Assembly: GCA_947169185.1 (NCBI GenBank)
Contig: CAMVOS010000007.1
Span: 1 to 64,000, forward strand
DNA from: an uncultured Prevotella sp.
GTDB lineage: Bacteria > Bacteroidota > Bacteroidia > Bacteroidales > Bacteroidaceae
Direction: 5' to 3'
Length of the DNA stretch: 64,000 nt
The notes beneath the pieces were generated by a model. The model had not been told where the DNA came from and did no database searches. It saw nothing but the letters and a program-made list of their open reading frames with translations. The translations under genes were made by a program, and so were the position numbers. Shown piece by piece: positions 58,351-64,000 of the stretch (positions are counted from its first letter, which is position 1; every line of letters begins with the position of its first letter).

Positions 58351-59492
58351 TCGTCTACAAATCTTGCACCATCGTCGGGGCGAACCCAGAAGACCTGGAA
58401 TGTCTTTTCATATTCCGGGAACTGAGCCAGGTAGCGCTCTGTCAGAACTTTCTCGACATTCTCCTTATGGGCGGGATCCACCAGTGCGATACAAGCGCCC
58501 TTGAATCCGGCACCGGAGAATCGGCCGCCATAGACTCCGGGGAGTGAGCGCATAATCTCGTAGATGGCAATCAACTCGGGTGAGCCACACTCATAGTTGT
58601 GAATACTCGACTCACAGCTATCGAACGACAGCTTTCCGAAGAGCTTCAGATTACCGGTCTCCCATGCCGTAACGCCCTGACGAACTCTACGGTACTCACT
58701 ATAGAAATGCTCAGCCCTACGTGCAAATCTCGCGGGCATAGCGATACGCGTCTTGTCGAACGTGGCCTTGGGGATATCGCGCAGGAAGGTCTTATCGAAC
58801 GTCTTCAACGGCTGCTCGGTATAAGCCAGCATGTTCCAGGCAGCGGTCTTGCACTCGTAAACACGGAGGTTATAGTCGGAATTGACAAGGCTTCGTGTGA
58901 GTCCACTGAAGAAGATGCCAATCTCAAACTCCGGCATCTCGGGATTGCGCTTGATGATGCGCCAGTCGTTGCTGTCGCAATCGAGAAACAGCAGTCCATC
59001 CTTCTTGCCCAGGGCAATACAAGCCTGATCCAGAAGACCATTGCTCAGTCCGATATACTCACGCTCCGCCTCTGAGGCAATCTTTACGACTTCAAAAGGC
59101 TGTAGCTTGATTTCATTGGCTTTGGCAAAGGCCATTACGTAGGCAATCAACACGGCAGCACTACTGGAGAGACCACCCACAGGCAGTGAACCCTGCAGCA
59201 CGCCCGTAATACCCTTAGAAAGCTCAAAACGTTTCCTCAATGCATATTTCGCGCCACGAGCATAGTCGCCCCAATGATATTCTCGAACCTGCGATGGGGC
59301 ATTAATCTCGAAATCGACGATACCCTCAAAGGTCTTAGACTCCAGGTGTACATGTCCGTCATCGGATACATCGAACCACAGGTCCACACCCTTGTCGATG
59401 GCAAAACCGGTGACTAAGCCATGCTGATGATCCACATGTGCACCCAAGGGGCACACACGGTAAGGGGAAAAAATATGATAAGTATATTTCAT
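58347..59492 (-). CDS. GHMP kinase, galactokinase-like (copy B)
   Basis: Near-identical to 24811..26004. Confidence 0.87.
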   Translation of the reverse strand: MKYTYHIFSPYRVCPLGAHVDHQHGLVTGFAIDKGVDLWFDVSDDGHVHLESKTFEGIVDFEINAPSQVREYHWGDYARGAKYALRKRFELSKGITGVLQGSLPVGGLSSSAAVLIAYVMAFAKANEIKLQPFEVVKIASEAEREYIGLSNGLLDQACIALGKKDGLLFLDCDSNDWRIIKRNPEMPEFEIGIFFSGLTRSLVNSDYNLRVYECKTAAWNMLAYTEQPLKTFDKTFLRDIPKATFDKTRIAMPARFARRAEHFYSEYRRVRQGVTAWETGNLKLFGKLSFDSCESSIHNYECGSPELIAIYEIMRSLPGVYGGRFSGAGFKGACIALVDPAHKENVEKVLTERYLAQFPEYEKTFQVFWVRPDDGARFVDE

Positions 59493-60646
59493 TTTGTCTT
59501 CTTTGCTTTTATGTCTTTAATAATAGCATGATAACGCCGGAAGATGTCCGGACAACCGGAATGGGTGTTGCGATAGTCCTTGACCGCTTGTCGCCAGTGG
59601 GCCTGACGGGTGGTAATGAAGAGGGCGATCATCAAGTAGGCATCAGTAGGGCTGAGGGAGGAGGGAGAAGGGAGGAGGGAAGACGGCTGAAGGCTGATGT
59701 CTGATGGAAGATGTAAGAGATCTAAAGCCTGCTGCTGGTAGAGGTCGCGCTTCTTGGCACTCTTCAGCAGATAGGCACAGATGAGTTTGAGGGCCACGAA
59801 ACGGGCATGCTCATCAGCATCGTCGACATAGATGCGGTCATAGGTCGCCAGTCGCTTGAGGCGCTGCTGGTCGACCTTGGTCACTTCCTCAGTATAGCGT
59901 TTGCCAAAGCGGTGGCTCAGGATGTCGATAATCTCCTCTTCGTAGTTGGTGATAGGGTTATCGGTGAGCATACGACCGCGTTCGGCATCCTCGAAGAGTA
60001 CGTCGCCCACACGAACGTCCGTAAAATTAATGCTCTTGGTACGGCCCAGGATGTTCATGCTGATGGTCATGCAGAGCTGTCCGTGCTTGATAACAACCTT
60101 CTTCACCACACCCCGCTTGCCAGTCCACGGCTCGGTCTGTAGGATGACACGGTCGCCAATAGTAAAGTCATCCAGCGGTTGGTCAATATAGAACTGTAGG
60201 TGGCGATTTTGGACGGTATCCATCAATAGTCGTATCTCGGCATCGGTAACCTTTACTTCCTTGTGATTGGTGTCACGATAGTAGCGCAAACGTGAGCGTG
60301 CCTTAGTGTTCCAGTCGGACGAGACAATAGCCCGTACGCGCTCTTCCGGTGCCTGAATGAACACAAAGTTATGGAGGTCATCGCGCAAGGCATTCGGATC
60401 GTCCTGTGCTTTATAGTGCTTATCGGTGACAGCACCCTTCACCTCCTGTCCTTCATGGAAGATGGGCATGTACTGAAAGGGTACATAGAAACGATAAGGG
60501 GGCAGTGGGGTTTCGTCCGGCTTGCAGAACAAGCCAGCACTGTCTTTCTGCAGCATAGTTTCGATGTACTGCGGTTTAAGGTGCCACATGACATACCATG
60601 AGTCGTGAGCGTTTTCCTTGTCAATCATTTGTTGAGACATAGCCAT
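59489..60646 (-). CDS. NusG-like (UpxY-type) transcription antiterminator
   Basis: SWYVMWHLKPQYIETML; KOW-like FTIGDRVILQTEPWTGKRGVVKKV; first gene of the copy B operon. Confidence 0.65.
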   Translation of the reverse strand: MAMSQQMIDKENAHDSWYVMWHLKPQYIETMLQKDSAGLFCKPDETPLPPYRFYVPFQYMPIFHEGQEVKGAVTDKHYKAQDDPNALRDDLHNFVFIQAPEERVRAIVSSDWNTKARSRLRYYRDTNHKEVKVTDAEIRLLMDTVQNRHLQFYIDQPLDDFTIGDRVILQTEPWTGKRGVVKKVVIKHGQLCMTISMNILGRTKSINFTDVRVGDVLFEDAERGRMLTDNPITNYEEEIIDILSHRFGKRYTEEVTKVDQQRLKRLATYDRIYVDDADEHARFVALKLICAYLLKSAKKRDLYQQQALDLLHLPSDISLQPSSLLPSPSSLSPTDAYLMIALFITTRQAHWRQAVKDYRNTHSGCPDIFRRYHAIIKDIKAKKTK

Positions 60647-60807
60647 AGTTCTTTCTTGTCCGCGTCTTATTCCATACGGGACCTAAGCTCCTGTTTATAA
60701 GCTTATTATATTTACCAATCGGTCCACCTGCACTTGCGGAGTCTCGAGAAACCACACACTAGTAAGTTTTCGTCCGACGGCAGGTTCACCTGTCTTTTGT
60801 ACACACC

Positions 60808-60829
60808 AAAAATAGACCTTTTAAGGTCT
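60808..60829 (-). terminator. Leader terminator-like hairpin upstream of the NusG-like gene
   Basis: Minus strand AGACCTTAAAAGGTCTATTTTT. Confidence 0.55.
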
Positions 60830-60848
60830 TTATGGCATAATACGGGTG

Positions 60849-60856
60849 CAAAGGTA
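60849..60856 (-). promoter_or_regulatory. -7 element of the NusG-like operon promoter
   Basis: Minus strand TACCTTTG; -33 element weak. Confidence 0.5.
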
Positions 60857-60918
60857 CGAAGAAAAAATGATATAAACTATTTTTTAATTAAGAAAAAATA
60901 AGTTTTTTACAAAAAGCG

Positions 60919-61725
60919 TTAAAAGTTCAGATGATATTCACCGTCCCAACCATTAAATAGTCCAATCGAGGAAGCCATAGTAGCCCCTGAAAAGTAGGGA
61001 CAATTGCAATGTGTGATATGATTCTGTTGGAGTGACACATCATAGTCACGTTCCAGGAGGACGTTATCACTGGCATCATAGGCGGTCACCAGGAGACGAA
61101 TCGTGCCCTCAGCAGCATGCAGAAAGGTATACAGGTCGAACGTTTTCTGACCGTTGGAAACATCGAACAGCACCGACTGCTTACTGTTCACGCAGCCCAG
61201 ACCGGTGGTAGCATCGAAGGCTCCACTGCCGCCAGTATAATAAAAGCGCATCTTCTTGACATTTGCAGGATAGTCATCCTTAAGTACAAACCGGCAGAGT
61301 GATACGATACGATGTGGAGCGACCGTCTTCGTCACCGATTCATCACCAATAGAAATATAACTCGTAGCAAGGAAGGTATCGGTAAAGCCCTGGGCATTCG
61401 TGTATTGCACCTTCTTAATGCTTGCCAAAGTGGGGTTACCGTCACTGCTATGGGCTACGACCACCAGTTGATATGTGCCGGATTCCAACTGAAAGGAGGC
61501 ACATCCGTAATCGGCCACGCCAGAAATTTGGTTAACCTGCTTAACACGTGAGCCATTCATATCGAAGACTACGAAGTTCAGGCGGGTTACTGGCAATCCA
61601 ATATTGGCAATACTGACAACGAGGTTACCATCCTGCTTTATCGTCTTGTCATCTTCTGGCGATATAGGCTTTTCGCAAGAGACCATCGCCATCAAGAATA
61701 CAAATATGGCGAGAATCTGTTTCAT
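60919..61725 (-). CDS. Fimbrillin-like lipoprotein (paralogue 3)
   Basis: Lipobox FLMAMVSC; same architecture as the two paralogues. Confidence 0.6.
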   Translation of the reverse strand: MKQILAIFVFLMAMVSCEKPISPEDDKTIKQDGNLVVSIANIGLPVTRLNFVVFDMNGSRVKQVNQISGVADYGCASFQLESGTYQLVVVAHSSDGNPTLASIKKVQYTNAQGFTDTFLATSYISIGDESVTKTVAPHRIVSLCRFVLKDDYPANVKKMRFYYTGGSGAFDATTGLGCVNSKQSVLFDVSNGQKTFDLYTFLHAAEGTIRLLVTAYDASDNVLLERDYDVSLQQNHITHCNCPYFSGATMASSIGLFNGWDGEYHLNF

Positions 61726-62759
61726 CGTTCGATGTGGAGCAGTTGGGTGATTTGGCGCGTAAGGGGCGTGGGGCGGTTGTCGATATAGGCATCGAGGATG
61801 CGGGATTTAGCCTTGAGGGGAATTACGTCGTAGTCGGCAATGGCGGCAGGAATGAGGGCGCTATGGCCTTCACGCAGTAGGATTTCGTCACCCGTGCTAC
61901 GAACGCGTAACGTGCAGTCGCCCTCAATACACATGGTGATGATAAAGCTGTCATACTTCAGCAGGTTGCGATGGAAACGATCCTTAAATTCTAACACACG
62001 GACACTGAAATAGGGCGAATCGACAATGAGTACCGCCCGATTATCGAGTTGGGGATAATCCGTACGATAGTTACGCTCCACCTCGTAATCGAGGGCCTTG
62101 GCCGCCAGTTCGGTATGCAGTTCACGAGGCTTACCATCGAGGCCCGGACGGTTATAGTCGAAGATACGATAAGTAACATCGCTGGACTGCTGAACCTCAG
62201 CTAACAGAATACCGCCACAGATGGCATGGACACGACCGGCAGGTAGGTAGAAGACATCGCCGGCCTTGACCTTGTGGTCAGCCAAGACCTCAGTGATGCT
62301 TCCATCTTCTATTCGTTTCTGATATTCGTAGGGGGTGATATGCTGCTTGAATCCCGCATAGAGATGTGCATCGGGGGTGGCCTTGATGACATACCACATC
62401 TCAGACTTACCCATCTTGCCGTGTTCTCGTTGCGCCATCTCGTCGTTGGGGTGTACCTGAATGCTCAGGTCGCGCTGGGCATCGATGAACTTCACCAAGA
62501 GCGGCAGTTGGCCATGGTACTTCTCGTTAACAGCACGACCCAAGATGGCTTCAGGGTGTTCGGTCACGACCGATATCAGGTCGCGACCAGCCCACGCACC
62601 ATTGCTGATGATGCTGGTGCTGGAGGGTACTGCACTGACCTCCCACGACTCTCCAATGAGGTCATCAGTGGCAGGCAAACCCTTGTAGGGTTGCAACTGA
62701 TGACCTCCCCATACGACGGTATGGAGATTGGGTTGGAAGAGAAGAGGATAGAAGCGCAT
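61722..62759 (-). CDS. manA: Mannose-6-phosphate isomerase, class I
   Basis: LVKFIDAQRDLSIQVHPND; YLPAGRVHAICGGILLAEVQQSSDVTYRIFDYNR. Confidence 0.93.
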   Translation of the reverse strand: MRFYPLLFQPNLHTVVWGGHQLQPYKGLPATDDLIGESWEVSAVPSSTSIISNGAWAGRDLISVVTEHPEAILGRAVNEKYHGQLPLLVKFIDAQRDLSIQVHPNDEMAQREHGKMGKSEMWYVIKATPDAHLYAGFKQHITPYEYQKRIEDGSITEVLADHKVKAGDVFYLPAGRVHAICGGILLAEVQQSSDVTYRIFDYNRPGLDGKPRELHTELAAKALDYEVERNYRTDYPQLDNRAVLIVDSPYFSVRVLEFKDRFHRNLLKYDSFIITMCIEGDCTLRVRSTGDEILLREGHSALIPAAIADYDVIPLKAKSRILDAYIDNRPTPLTRQITQLLHIER

Positions 62760-62810
62760 GCGCTAAATAATTAGAGGTGAGAGGTGAGTGGTGAGTGGTG
62801 AGAGGTGAGG

Positions 62811-64000
62811 TTATTTGGCGTAAGCTACGCTACGCGTTTCACGGATCACGGTGATCTTCACCTGACCGGGATAGGTCATCTCGTTCTGGATCTTCGATGC
62901 AATCTGGCCGCTCAGTGCCTCCGTCTCGGCATCGTCCATCTTGTCGGCACCCACGATAACACGCAACTCACGACCAGCTTGGATAGCGTAGGTCTTGGTA
63001 ACACCGGGATACGACATGGCAATGGCCTCAAGGTCGTTCAGACGCTTGATATAAGCCTCGACAATCTCACGACGGGCACCAGGACGGGCACCAGAGATAG
63101 CATCACAAATCTGTACGATAGGTGCCAACAGGGTCTGCATCTCCATCTCGTCATGGTGGGCACCTATGGCATTGCAGATATCGGGTTTCTCTTTGAATTT
63201 CTCGGCAATCTTAGCACCATACAATGCGTGGGGCAACTCGCTCTCCTCATCGGGTACCTTACCAATATCATGCAACAAGCCGGCACGCTTAGCCTTCTTG
63301 GGATTCAGGCCCAGCTCAGCAGCCATCACCGCACAGAGGTTAGCAGTCTCACGGGCATGCTGCAACAGGTTCTGACCATACGAGGAACGGTACTTCATCT
63401 TACCGATGATACGTACCAGTTCGGGATGCAGACCATGAATACCCAGGTCAATAGTCGTACGCTTACCAGTCTCGATAATCTCGTTCTCGAGCTGTTTCTT
63501 GACCTTGGCAACGACCTCCTCGATACGGGCTGGATGGATACGACCATCGGCCACCAACTGGTGGAGCGCCAAACGGCAGGTCTCACGACGTACAGGGTCG
63601 AAAGCTGAGATAACAATGGCCTCAGGCGTATCGTCAACGACAATTTCAACACCGCAGGCAGCCTCGAGGGCACGGATATTGCGACCTTCACGACCAATGA
63701 CACGACCTTTAACGTCGTCGTTATCGATATGGAAGACGGAAACAGAGTTCTCGACAGCAGTCTCAGTAGCGACACGTTGGATAGTCTGAATAACAATTTT
63801 TTTCGCCTGAGCATTAGCATTGAGCTTAGCCTCATCCATGATCTCGTTGATATAGGCAGCAGCATCGGTCTTAGCCTCGTCCTTCAGCGACTCCACCAAG
63901 CGCGCTTTGGCCTCATCAGCACTGAGTCCGGAGAGTTCTTCGAGCTTGGCACGCTCCTGCAACTGCATCTTCTCGAGTTCCTCAGACTTGATGGTCAGCA
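62811..64000 (-). CDS. rny: Ribonuclease Y, 5' end beyond the window
   Basis: KH ([31 protein letters not shown]) and HD ([10 protein letters not shown]) domains; frame stays open to 64000. Confidence 0.93.
   Translation of the reverse strand, partial: LTIKSEELEKMQLQERAKLEELSGLSADEAKARLVESLKDEAKTDAAAYINEIMDEAKLNANAQAKKIVIQTIQRVATETAVENSVSVFHIDNDDVKGRVIGREGRNIRALEAACGVEIVVDDTPEAIVISAFDPVRRETCRLALHQLVADGRIHPARIEEVVAKVKKQLENEIIETGKRTTIDLGIHGLHPELVRIIGKMKYRSSYGQNLLQHARETANLCAVMAAELGLNPKKAKRAGLLHDIGKVPDEESELPHALYGAKIAEKFKEKPDICNAIGAHHDEMEMQTLLAPIVQICDAISGARPGARREIVEAYIKRLNDLEAIAMSYPGVTKTYAIQAGRELRVIVGADKMDDAETEALSGQIASKIQNEMTYPGQVKITVIRETRSVAYAK

Noticed and set aside
56451-59492. Cassette duplication as an assembly artefact
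   Set aside because: The copies differ by insertions and many substitutions, so they are true paralogues.
62805-63608. 267-aa plus-strand ORF
   Set aside because: Antisense to rny, which has clear KH and HD motifs.
1-64000. tRNA/rRNA genes or intact IS elements
   Set aside because: None recognised by eye; no transposase with a complete catalytic domain in the ORF track.

Overview
Bacteroidetes-type DNA (probably Prevotella/Bacteroides-like, judged from promoter style TTGC/TTTG-N19-TAnnTTTG and from gene families). Almost every real gene is on the minus strand. Five blocks: (1) 1-8.0 kb, a CTnDOT-style conjugation module (TraK, TraJ, TraI-like, two secreted Tra proteins, TraG/VirB4 ATPase, TraF, TraE); (2) 8.2-12.3 kb, replication/regulation genes (P-loop ATPase, winged-helix initiator-like protein) with a divergent S24/CI-like repressor; (3) 12.4-22.9 kb, a tight co-directional cluster that is the best candidate for an undescribed or variant defence system: RES-domain protein, MBL-fold hydrolase, trypsin-STAND NTPase (1316 aa), PD-(D/E)xK-like protein, TPR-HEPN protein (RNAMEH = Rx4H), a helicase-associated-domain mini-protein and a possible 48-aa sORF. 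The MBL + protease-STAND core resembles AVAST/Avs type I; the RES and HEPN genes look like extra effectors; (4) 23-49.4 kb, a capsule/exopolysaccharide locus (CapE/CapF/CapG, Wzx, Wzy, glycosyltransferases, ATP-grasp, PLP decarboxylase, aminotransferase); (5) 49.4-64 kb, a repeat-rich accessory zone (capG 5' pseudogene, GxxExxY gene, DUF1016 fragment carrying palindromes, DUF3990-like ART, a frameshifted RelE/ParE toxin), fimbrillin-like lipoproteins, a second copy of the epimerase/nucleotidyltransferase/GHMP-kinase cassette, a NusG/UpxY-like regulator with a terminator-like leader, manA and rny (cut by the window edge). Family assignments come from reading motifs, not from database searches.
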